From Candidatus Martarchaeota archaeon (GTDB lineage Archaea > Micrarchaeota > Micrarchaeia > Norongarragalinales > UBA8480): 11,230 nt of DNA. Location: NCBI GenBank assembly GCA_023474775.1, contig JAMCXP010000051.1, positions 1-11,230 on the forward strand. Reading direction: 5' to 3'. Numbering within the stretch: the stretch's first letter is position 1; the number at the start of each line of letters is the position of its first letter. A program made the position numbers and the translations under genes. Shown here one piece after another: positions 5,204 through 11,230 of this stretch. Below the pieces are notes generated by a model. It worked only from the letters and a program-made list of their open reading frames with translations. It did no database searches and was not told the origin of the DNA.

Positions 5204-5220
5204 GGTTTAAAATATATTTT
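5204..5220 (+). promoter_or_regulatory. Putative TATA box of smc
   Basis: TTTAAAATATATTTTA lies between the terminator hairpin and the smc start, about 50-65 nt before the TTG at 5269. A TATA box here would give transcription starting near 5240 and a leader of about 30 nt. No clear Shine-Dalgarno is visible; GAGTG (5257-5261) is the nearest purine-rich site. Confidence 0.45.
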
Positions 5221-5268
5221 AGCGTTTTTTTAATCACCTTTCCATTTGGTTTTCATGAGTGTTGTAAA

Positions 5269-8200
5269 TTGTTTATAGAAGAGCTGAACCTGAAGAATTT
5301 CAAGTCTTTCAAGAACGCCACGTTGAGGTTTGACAAGGGCTTCAACCTTATCCTTGGTCCGAACGGAAGCGGAAAAAGCAACGTGATTGACGCGCTGCGT
5401 TTTGTTTTTGGAGAGGTTAAAAGCATGAGAGCCAAAAAAGTTTCACAGTTGATCTTCAACGGAGGCGGCATGGCCGAGATAGAATTAAAGCTCAAAAGCG
5501 GGGAGTCAGGAGAAAAGCATGTTTTGAAAAGATTCATAAGAAAAGACGGCAAGACAAAATACAAGCTCGACGGGAAGACAGTTAAAAAATATGATATAAG
5601 CGAGTTTCTAAGCGTCAATAGGCTTTACATGACCAACTTCATAATCCAAGGCGCTATTGAAAGAATAGTTCAGATGAGCGGAAGAGAAAGAAGAAGCCTC
5701 ATAGACGACGTTTCAAACGTTGGCGAGTACGAAAGCAAAAAACAAGAGGCCATGAGAGAGCTCGGTGTGGTGCAGAAAAACCTTGATGAGGCGAACGTTT
5801 CACTTGGCGAAAGAAGAGGCTACCTGACTGAATTGAAAAGAGATAAAGAGGAAGCTGAAAAATTCCTGAAGCTCAAAAGGGAAAAAGACGAGCTTGAAGC
5901 CTCCCTTGTTTTCATCGACCTTAAAAACTTCGAGTCAGATCTTGAAAAAATAATATCCGACCTAAGCAGTCAAAGGGATGAAATAGAAAGAATAAAACGC
6001 GAAATGGCCGGCTTGATAGAGAAAATAAACGTGAAAACAGCCGAGCTGAACGAAGTTAACTCGAAGATAATAGCAGGAAGCGAAGGAGAGAAGGCGGTTC
6101 TTGAAAAAGAAGTGTTTCAATCCGAAGCCAGAGTGGTTGAGCTTAAAAACAAACTCACAGAACTCAAATCATCACTTGAAGAAAATTACAAGTCAAAAAA
6201 AGAGCTTGAAGGCTCGTCTTTAAGAGCGGCAGACGATTTAAGCGGATTGAACCATCAGCTAAAAGAAAAGGAAAAAGAGCTTTCAAACCTGGAATCTATA
6301 ATAATAGAAAACGAGAAAAAAGTAGAAGAAAAAGAAAGAAACTCAAACCTATTCGGAAAGGACTACTATCAACTAAAACTTTCAATTCAAAAAACAGAGG
6401 ATGAAATTTCAAGCCTCACTCAGGAGCTGCAAAAACTGCAGGGTGAAAGCGCGGAATTGGAGGGATTCAAAAAAGCTAAACTGTCAGAAATAGAACTATT
6501 CAAAAAAGGAGCGGTTGAAGGCTCTGAGGAAAAAGTATCCAAAATAAACGAGGAAAGGCAAAGCCTTAAACAAAAACTTAAGTCGGTGGAAGAGAGTATA
6601 AATTCTTCAGGCCTTAAAGAGAAAAAACTAAATGAAAGAAAATCATTTGTTGAAGCCGAAATTTTAAAAGGAAGGGAGAGAATAGGCGTTTTGGCGTCTT
6701 CAACCACAAGCGTTTCAAGCGTAAACGAAGCGCTGAAGGGATTCAAAGGAGTTTTCGGCGTGGTTGGAGAGCTATGCGATTACGAGGGTTTGACAATTCC
6801 GGTTGAAGTGGCGCTGGGAGGAAGGTTCAACTTCTTCGTGGTTGAGAATGTCGATGTAGCGGTTAAAGCAGTTAACTTCCTGAAGTCAAACAAGCTTGGA
6901 AGGGCTTCATTCATACCTCTGGACAAGATAAAAGCAGAACCTAAAAGCGAGAAGGCGCAGAAAATCGTTGACTCTCTTGGAAAAGACTGCCGCGGTTTCT
7001 TGGTTGACCTGGTAAAATTTGACAAAAAATTCTCAAACGTGTTTACATTCGCCTTTGGAGAAACTATTCTCGTTCAAAATGTTGAAGCGTGCAAGCCGTT
7101 CATAGGAAAGGCAAGAATGGTGACCGAAACAGGAGAGCTTTTCGAATCCTCCGGTCTTGTAAGCGGAGGCTCGTGGAAAAGCAGCGCTGTATCGCTCAAA
7201 AAAGAATGGAGCGAGCTGACTGAAAAACTCAAAAAATTTGAGTCTGAAAGAACCGCAACCCTCAAAGAGCTTGAAAGCCTGAAATCCGAATTTGAAAAAC
7301 TACGACACGACAAAAGCAAGCTTGAAGTTGACCTTCAGGTATTGGACTTCGAGGAGAAAAGTCTTGTGGAGAAAAACCAGAAAGCTGAAACTACTGAAAA
7401 GGAAAGAAAAGAAAAGCTCAAAACGCTTAACGAAGAATTGAAAAAACTGGAAAAAACAGCAGAAGAGAAAACGGCTGAAAGAAAGGAGATAATAAGAAAA
7501 ATATCAGAGTTGAACATAACCCTTGTTGACGCTAGAAGCAGGGTTGACGTTGAAAAGGAGAAAGACCTGGGGTTTGAACTCAAGGAGCTTGAAAAAAGAC
7601 TAACCGATCTTAAAACCACCAGAGCAACTATAAACTCGGATATAAAAGTGCTTAAATCAAGCATAAACTTTTCAGAAAAAGAAGTTGAATCAACAAGAAA
7701 AAACACTGAAAAAAACACTGAGGAATGCAAAAACATTGAAAAAAACCTTACAGGCGCAGAAGCTGAAATAAAAACATTGAGCAAAAAGCTTGAAGAAAAC
7801 AGGCTGAAAATAAAAACGCTTTCGTCAAACAAAACAGAGCTTGAAAAACAAAGAGACGCTATAGGATCTGAGATAAGCGTTCTTTCAAACAAAAGAGGCT
7901 CTCTTGAATTCAAGAAAACCGAGCTGGAGGGAAAATCGCAAAACATTTCAACCAAAAAAGCTGTAACCGAAACTAATCTTGCATACAAAAAGGAGCAGTT
8001 CGCTGTTTTCGAAGGATTGAACATGACTTTCAATTTCAACCAGCAGGACAAACCGAGGCTTTTGGCAAGATTCAAGGAAGTTCAAAGCGAAATCCCTGAT
8101 GAAAATAACATTAATCTAAAGGCAATAGAAGAATTCGGACTAAGGGCAGGAGAAGTGGAAGAGCTTAACACAAAGGTAAGCGTGCTTGAGGGCGAGAGAG

Positions 8201-8694
8201 CTTCGATAATGAGCCTGATAGAAGAAACAGAGGAGAAGAAAATAAGCACGTTTATGAACGTCTTCAACTTCATAAATTCAAACTTCCAAAGCCTATTCTC
8301 GCAGATTTTCGACGGGGAGGGCCACCTTGTATTGGAAGACGAGTCAAATCCCTTCAATGGAGGACTTTCAATAAAAGTAAGCCTTAAAAGTAAGGGTGTG
8401 AGCTTCCTGGATTTGATGAGTGGAGGGGAAAAAAGTCTTATAGCCCTTATATTTTTATTCTCAATCCAATCCTACAACCCGTCAAGCGTTTATGTTCTTG
8501 ACGAGGCCGACGCGGCCTTGGATCACGAGAACGCTTTAAGACTTTCGCTGCTCGTCAAAAAACTCAGTGCTGATTCGCAGTTCTTCATAATATCACACAA
8601 TCAAAGCGTTTTCAGAGAAGCGGACTGCCTGATAGGAGTTTCAATGGTAGGAGGGGAAAGCAAGCTGGTTGAAGTAAGCGTGGCAGAGTCTTAA
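5269..8694 (+). CDS. smc: Chromosome segregation/condensation ATPase SMC
   Basis: This is a complete 1141-aa SMC protein starting at TTG 5269 as MFIEELNLKNFKSF, the family's standard first strand. Walker A is GPNGSGKS (30-37), with Q-loop Q127. The first coiled coil runs from about 160 to 480, the hinge from about 485 to 637 with conserved glycines and the closing SGGSW, and the second coiled coil from about 640 to 1000. The ABC signature is SGGEKS (1051-1056), Walker B VYVLDEAD (1074-1081), and H-loop ISHNQ follows near 1106. Two SMC chains dimerise at the hinge and extrude or hold DNA loops with kleisin ScpA. The frame continues open 36 codons upstream to GTG 5161, but that extension is hydrophobic, lies in the terminator stem and is absent from the family. 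No scpA/scpB gene follows, unlike many archaea where scpA adjoins smc. Length and motifs are intact. Confidence 0.97.
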   Translation: MFIEELNLKNFKSFKNATLRFDKGFNLILGPNGSGKSNVIDALRFVFGEVKSMRAKKVSQLIFNGGGMAEIELKLKSGESGEKHVLKRFIRKDGKTKYKLDGKTVKKYDISEFLSVNRLYMTNFIIQGAIERIVQMSGRERRSLIDDVSNVGEYESKKQEAMRELGVVQKNLDEANVSLGERRGYLTELKRDKEEAEKFLKLKREKDELEASLVFIDLKNFESDLEKIISDLSSQRDEIERIKREMAGLIEKINVKTAELNEVNSKIIAGSEGEKAVLEKEVFQSEARVVELKNKLTELKSSLEENYKSKKELEGSSLRAADDLSGLNHQLKEKEKELSNLESIIIENEKKVEEKERNSNLFGKDYYQLKLSIQKTEDEISSLTQELQKLQGESAELEGFKKAKLSEIELFKKGAVEGSEEKVSKINEERQSLKQKLKSVEESINSSGLKEKKLNERKSFVEAEILKGRERIGVLASSTTSVSSVNEALKGFKGVFGVVGELCDYEGLTIPVEVALGGRFNFFVVENVDVAVKAVNFLKSNKLGRASFIPLDKIKAEPKSEKAQKIVDSLGKDCRGFLVDLVKFDKKFSNVFTFAFGETILVQNVEACKPFIGKARMVTETGELFESSGLVSGGSWKSSAVSLKKEWSELTEKLKKFESERTATLKELESLKSEFEKLRHDKSKLEVDLQVLDFEEKSLVEKNQKAETTEKERKEKLKTLNEELKKLEKTAEEKTAERKEIIRKISELNITLVDARSRVDVEKEKDLGFELKELEKRLTDLKTTRATINSDIKVLKSSINFSEKEVESTRKNTEKNTEECKNIEKNLTGAEAEIKTLSKKLEENRLKIKTLSSNKTELEKQRDAIGSEISVLSNKRGSLEFKKTELEGKSQNISTKKAVTETNLAYKKEQFAVFEGLNMTFNFNQQDKPRLLARFKEVQSEIPDENNINLKAIEEFGLRAGEVEELNTKVSVLEGERASIMSLIEETEEKKISTFMNVFNFINSNFQSLFSQIFDGEGHLVLEDESNPFNGGLSIKVSLKSKGVSFLDLMSGGEKSLIALIFLFSIQSYNPSSVYVLDEADAALDHENALRLSLLVKKLSADSQFFIISHNQSVFREADCLIGVSMVGGESKLVEVSVAES

Positions 8695-8747
8695 GCAAAA
8701 AATGACAGAAAGGTATTTAACTTTTGCGAGAGAGAATTCTATTAAAC

Positions 8748-8802
8748 TTTTTATGAATTTAGCTTTCAGAATATTTTCTTTGAATAGGTGTTTTATTTAA
8801 AA
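8748..8802 (+). promoter_or_regulatory. Leader of uL16 with GGTG-TTTTATT element and TATA-like sequence
   Basis: TTTTTATGAATTTA (about 8748-8761) is TATA-like and 40-55 nt before the ATG at 8803. GGTGTTTTATT (8787-8797) follows; GGTG matches part of the archaeal Shine-Dalgarno consensus and ends 12 nt before the ATG. The same 11-mer with the same spacing precedes the FKBP-like gene at 2365, which suggests a shared translation-initiation or promoter element. Confidence 0.4.
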
Positions 8803-9453
8803 ATGGCTTTAAGACCTGCTAGAACAGTAACAACCCCGAAAGGCCAAGTTTGGGCCCGCATTTCGCAGAAAGTGCCAAGAAAATCATACGTAAAAGGAGC
8901 GCCAAGACCAAAGATAAGACAGTACGATATGGGAGTGGACAAAAGATTTGAATCCGAAGTAACTCTTGTCTGCCTTGAAGATACAAACGTAAGGGATAAC
9001 GCCGTGGAAGCTGCAAGGCAAACCACTGTCAAATTCCTGGAAAAAAATCTTTTGGGCGGGTTTTTCTTCAAAATTCTCAAGTACCCTCACTTGGTTATAA
9101 GAGAGCACGCCAGTCTTGGAGTTGCCGGGGCCGACAGAATCTCTAAAGGAATGAAGCTAGCTTTTGGAAAGCCGAAGGGAAGAATGGTATTCGTGAAAAA
9201 GGGCGAAGCTCTCTTAAGAGTCAACTGCTATAACAACGGCCTGCCCTTCGCAGTGAAAGGATTGAAAAAAGCAAGACTAAAACTATCCGGATTATGGGTA
9301 ATCAAAACAAAGGACATTTCAAATGAAAGAGTCAACCTTTCAAAAAGCATTGAAGGAGTGCAGATGAAGAAACTAGAAGAAAAGCCAAAGGAAGAAGTCA
9401 AAGCGCCGGTTGAAGCTGTCGAAGCTCCAAAGGAAGAGCCTGCAAAGAAATAA
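8803..9453 (+). CDS. rpl10e: 50S ribosomal protein uL16 (archaeal L10e) with charged C-terminal tail
   Basis: The 216-aa protein begins MALRPA, the archaeal L10e start. It continues with the recognisable blocks Y-KGAPRPKIRQYDMG (about 35-48), VRDNAVEAAR (68-77), a YPHLVIREH strand (about 98-106), GADRISKGMKLAFGKPKG (113-130) and LRVNCYN (142-148). uL16 sits at the base of the central protuberance near the A-site tRNA and joins the large subunit late. Archaeal versions are usually about 165-180 aa; this one carries roughly 27 extra residues (190-216) made of Lys, Glu, Pro, Ala and Val (KPKEEVKAPVEAVEAPKEEP), probably disordered. An in-frame GTG at 8788 is rejected because MALRPA is the conserved start. 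The gene follows smc by 108 nt and has its own leader. Confidence 0.95.
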   Translation: MALRPARTVTTPKGQVWARISQKVPRKSYVKGAPRPKIRQYDMGVDKRFESEVTLVCLEDTNVRDNAVEAARQTTVKFLEKNLLGGFFFKILKYPHLVIREHASLGVAGADRISKGMKLAFGKPKGRMVFVKKGEALLRVNCYNNGLPFAVKGLKKARLKLSGLWVIKTKDISNERVNLSKSIEGVQMKKLEEKPKEEVKAPVEAVEAPKEEPAKK

Positions 9454-9466
9454 TATTCTACCATTC

Positions 9467-9480
9467 TTTTTTTAATCTTT
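9467..9480 (+). terminator. T-tract terminator after uL16, also promoter-like for the next gene
   Basis: Seven T residues (9467-9473), AATC and further T residues begin 14 nt after the uL16 stop, a good archaeal U-tract terminator. The same TTTTTTTAAT lies about 25-30 nt before the glycosyltransferase ATG at 9500 and may double as its TATA region. Confidence 0.5.
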
Positions 9481-9499
9481 TACTCATTTAATTTAACTC

Positions 9500-10612
9500 A
9501 TGGATGTTTTTATTTACGCTCCCTGGATTTACCAGAAGGGAGGCGCTGAAAGAGTTGTTCTTGATCTTGCAAAAGACTTGAATGCGAAGAAAATATTCAC
9601 AAGCCATTTCGAGCCTAAAAACACGTTTGAAGAATTTAAAAATTTTGAAGTGGTTCAAGTAGGTTCTATTCCAGTTGCCAAAAGCTTCGCCAGTCTTATC
9701 ATAGTTTCATTAAAAATAATGTTTCAAAAACTTCCTGTTGATAAAAACTCCATTCTAGTTGTTTCAACGGCCGGTTTTGGAGAGTTCATAACATTCAGGA
9801 ACAAGACGAGCAAAACTGTTTGTTTCTGCTACACCCCGCTTAGAATAATTCACGACGATGTTGCGCAAAGAGATTATTTCAAGAGAAGGGGCTTGCTGTT
9901 CAAGTTGCTGTTCCAATTGTTTAAAACCCCTTATGTTTTTTTTGAGAGGCTCGCCTTTTCAAGGTTTGACTTGGTGGTTGCTGACAGCCTGAATGTTAGA
10001 AAAAGGCTTTTAGACGGAAGTTTAGGCAAAAGCGTTGTCGTCTACCCTGGAGTGGGCCTAGTCAAACCCAAGCCTATTTTCAAAAAGTATTTCCTTGCCG
10101 CTGGAAGGTTTATAACCTACAAAAATTTCGAGCTTGCGATAAACTCCTTCATAACTTTTAAAAGCAAGGTGGGAAGTAAATCTAAAGATTTTAAGCTGGT
10201 GCTGGCTGGAAGCTTCAGCGAAATTAACTCAAATTATCTTTCCTCATTAAAGTTAATTTCAAGCGAAAGATCTGACATAATTTTTGTTTTAAACCCCTCT
10301 GAAGAACGCTTGAAAAAGCTTTACTCAGAGTGCTTCGCGGTTTTGTTCACTGCTATAAACGAGGATTTTGGTTTGGTTCCAGTAGAAGCCATGGCGTGGG
10401 GAAAACAAGTCATAGCCTTGAATCAAGGCGGAGTGAAGGAAACAGTTATTGATGGAGTTACGGGCAGATTATGCTATGATGAAAAGGATTTTGCTGAAGC
10501 AATGTTGAAACTTAAGAATTCAAGAAAATCATTCAAAGCATGCATTGAAAGAGCGGGTTTGTTTTCAAAAGAAGAATTCGCAAAAAAAATTCAAAAAATA
10601 GTTTTCAAATGA
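9500..10612 (+). CDS. Glycosyltransferase family 4 (GT-B fold), probable mannosyltransferase-like
   Basis: The 370-aa protein has the GT-B two-domain layout. The N-terminal glycine-rich GGAERVV (14-20) is typical of GT4 enzymes. A CYTPLRIIHDD segment near residue 110 resembles the 'C-x-T-P-x-R' strand of O-antigen and N-glycan mannosyltransferases (WbaZ-like). The start of the C-terminal domain is AAGRFITYKNFELAI (near 200), and the donor-binding EX7E motif is E288-x7-E296 followed by AMAWGKQVIALNQGG and E-V-DG-TG. Retaining transfer from a nucleotide sugar is the family reaction; sugar and acceptor cannot be read from sequence. It would act on the cytoplasmic face, building surface glycans such as the lipid-linked glycan used for protein N-glycosylation. 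No other glycan genes are adjacent. The ATG at 9500 starts exactly at the first beta strand. Confidence 0.88.
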   Translation: MDVFIYAPWIYQKGGAERVVLDLAKDLNAKKIFTSHFEPKNTFEEFKNFEVVQVGSIPVAKSFASLIIVSLKIMFQKLPVDKNSILVVSTAGFGEFITFRNKTSKTVCFCYTPLRIIHDDVAQRDYFKRRGLLFKLLFQLFKTPYVFFERLAFSRFDLVVADSLNVRKRLLDGSLGKSVVVYPGVGLVKPKPIFKKYFLAAGRFITYKNFELAINSFITFKSKVGSKSKDFKLVLAGSFSEINSNYLSSLKLISSERSDIIFVLNPSEERLKKLYSECFAVLFTAINEDFGLVPVEAMAWGKQVIALNQGGVKETVIDGVTGRLCYDEKDFAEAMLKLKNSRKSFKACIERAGLFSKEEFAKKIQKIVFK

Positions 10613-10643
10613 ACCGCCAGTCAGTAGTTTTTATTTTTCAAGC

Positions 10644-10690
10644 CTTTTAAACAGAAAATCTTTTAAACCTCGCTACTATAATTATTTTTT
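10644..10690 (+). promoter_or_regulatory. Promoter region of PEP synthase with duplicated CTTTTAAAC
   Basis: CTTTTAAAC occurs twice, at 10644-10652 and 10660-10668, a period of 16 nt. TATAAT at 10677-10682 lies 25 nt before the ATG at 10702, the usual leaderless TATA distance. The two TTTTAAA copies could be additional TATA boxes or binding sites for a metabolic regulator. A T-rich stretch at about 10627-10638 may end the glycosyltransferase transcript. Confidence 0.4.
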
Positions 10691-10701
10691 GATTAACCAT
10701 A

Positions 10702-11230
10702 ATGAAAAACATCTACTGGTTCAGCGAGATATCAAAAAACGACGTTCCAATCGCAGGAGGCAAAGGGGCGAACCTTGGTGAAATGTTCCAAGTAGGCCTG
10801 CCGGTTCCAAATGGCTTTATAATAGGAAGCGGTTCTTACTTCGATTTTATCAAAGCCACTGGCGTTGATAATATAATAAAAAACTCTCTCGCTGGTTTGA
10901 ACGTCGAGGACGAGCTGGCCTTAAATAAGGCAAGCGACTACATAAAAAATGTTATAGTGGGAACGGCGGTTCATTTGAAAACTATTTTTGACATTGTGAA
11001 AGCTTATAACAAACTATGCGGCGTTGACTTGATCCCATCTTCTTCTCAAGAAATACTTGTGGCGGTTAGGAGCAGCGCTACTGCAGAAGACCTTCCAGAA
11101 GCTAGCTTTGCAGGACAGCAAGCTACTTTCGTAAACATCAAAGGCGCGGATGCGCTTGTTGAAGCGGTCAGAAAATGTTGGGCAAGTCTTTTTGAAGCAA
11201 GGGCAATCTACTACCGAAAATACCAACTTT
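10702..11230 (+). CDS. ppsA: Phosphoenolpyruvate synthase, N-terminal part (runs off right edge)
   Basis: The first 176 codons are present and the frame is still open at the window end. The start reads MKNIYWFSEI, then GGKGANLGEM (about residues 15-24), the nucleotide-binding loop of the PEP synthase/PPDK ATP-grasp domain. VRSSATAEDLPEASFAGQQ (about 121-139) is the conserved ATP-binding stretch. The enzyme (pyruvate, water dikinase; about 750-800 aa in full) converts pyruvate and ATP to PEP, AMP and phosphate through a phospho-histidine in the central domain, which is outside the window. In archaea it serves gluconeogenesis or, in reverse, energy-yielding glycolysis. The start at 10702 is fixed by similarity. 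PPDK is excluded because the short Asn-Ile-Tyr-Trp-Phe start is PEP-synthase-like, but the C-terminal domains would confirm it. Confidence 0.92.
   Translation, partial: MKNIYWFSEISKNDVPIAGGKGANLGEMFQVGLPVPNGFIIGSGSYFDFIKATGVDNIIKNSLAGLNVEDELALNKASDYIKNVIVGTAVHLKTIFDIVKAYNKLCGVDLIPSSSQEILVAVRSSATAEDLPEASFAGQQATFVNIKGADALVEAVRKCWASLFEARAIYYRKYQL

Noticed and set aside
5161..5268. N-terminal extension of SMC from GTG 5161 that looks like a hydrophobic signal
   Set aside because: It lies in a terminator hairpin and T-rich promoter DNA, and SMC proteins start at the strand beginning FIEELNLKNF; the family is cytoplasmic.
6420..7319. Three further minus-strand open frames within smc
   Set aside because: Same antisense effect in the coiled coil and hinge; no recognisable protein features.
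7335..8075. 246-codon open frame on the minus strand inside smc
   Set aside because: Ser/Phe/Leu-rich translation is the antisense of Lys/Glu-rich coiled coil; no promoter, motif or independent codon pattern.
8788..8802. GTG start giving MFYLK before uL16
   Set aside because: MALRPA is the conserved L10e start and the GTG is part of the GGTG leader element.
11014..11226. Minus-strand open frame of 70 codons at the right end
   Set aside because: It is antisense to the well-conserved ATP-grasp region of PEP synthase.
1..11230. CRISPR array, insertion sequence, prophage or integration site
   Set aside because: No regularly spaced repeats, transposase, integrase or terminal repeats were seen on either strand.

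Overview
The window looks like an AT-rich archaeal chromosome segment. The archaeal markers are an L10e-type uL16 ribosomal protein, a probable eS17, a one-piece archaeal SMC, a CTU1/Ncs6/TtuA-type tRNA thiolation enzyme next to a ubiquitin-like sulfur carrier, TATA-type promoters about 25 nt ahead of start codons, and a tRNA that appears to carry a tiny bulge-helix-bulge intron. Compact genes, the archaea-only ribosomal proteins and the odd intron position suggest a DPANN-type lineage. That placement is an inference; no 16S or other definitive marker is present.

Layout. From 1 to 824 is the 3' part of a gene for a very Asn/Ser/Thr-rich protein with about 20 N-glycosylation sequons, probably a cell-surface protein. 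From 997 to 2274 is a stand-alone AAA-type ATPase with a DUF4143/nuclease-like C-terminus, noticeably more A-rich than its neighbours and preceded by two overlapping inverted repeats that cannot fold at the same time. From 2381 to 4158 run a divergent FKBP/SlyD-like protein, a 62-aa ubiquitin-like protein ending in Gly-Gly, and a PP-loop tRNA 2-thiolation enzyme with all zinc and Fe-S cysteines. On the minus strand a small eS17-like gene (4135-4338) overlaps the 3' end of the thiolase gene tail to tail. Upstream of it on the same strand lies tRNA-Gln(UUG) (4378-4465). A short intergenic region with divergent promoters separates the tRNA from a two-helix membrane protein of unknown function (4562-5119).

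A terminator-like hairpin and a promoter then lead into a complete smc gene (5269-8694), followed by uL16 (8803-9453, with a charged Lys/Glu/Pro/Ala tail), a GT4-family glycosyltransferase (9500-10612) and the first 176 codons of phosphoenolpyruvate synthase (10702 to the right edge).

Most of the window is housekeeping: translation, tRNA modification, chromosome organisation, surface glycosylation and central carbon metabolism. I see no defence island, CRISPR array, insertion sequence or prophage. The two points most worth following are the 16-nt putative intron at the D-loop/D-stem border of tRNA-Gln(UUG), and the FKBP/ubiquitin-like/thiolase cluster lying beside a tRNA whose wobble U34 is a known substrate class for that enzyme family.
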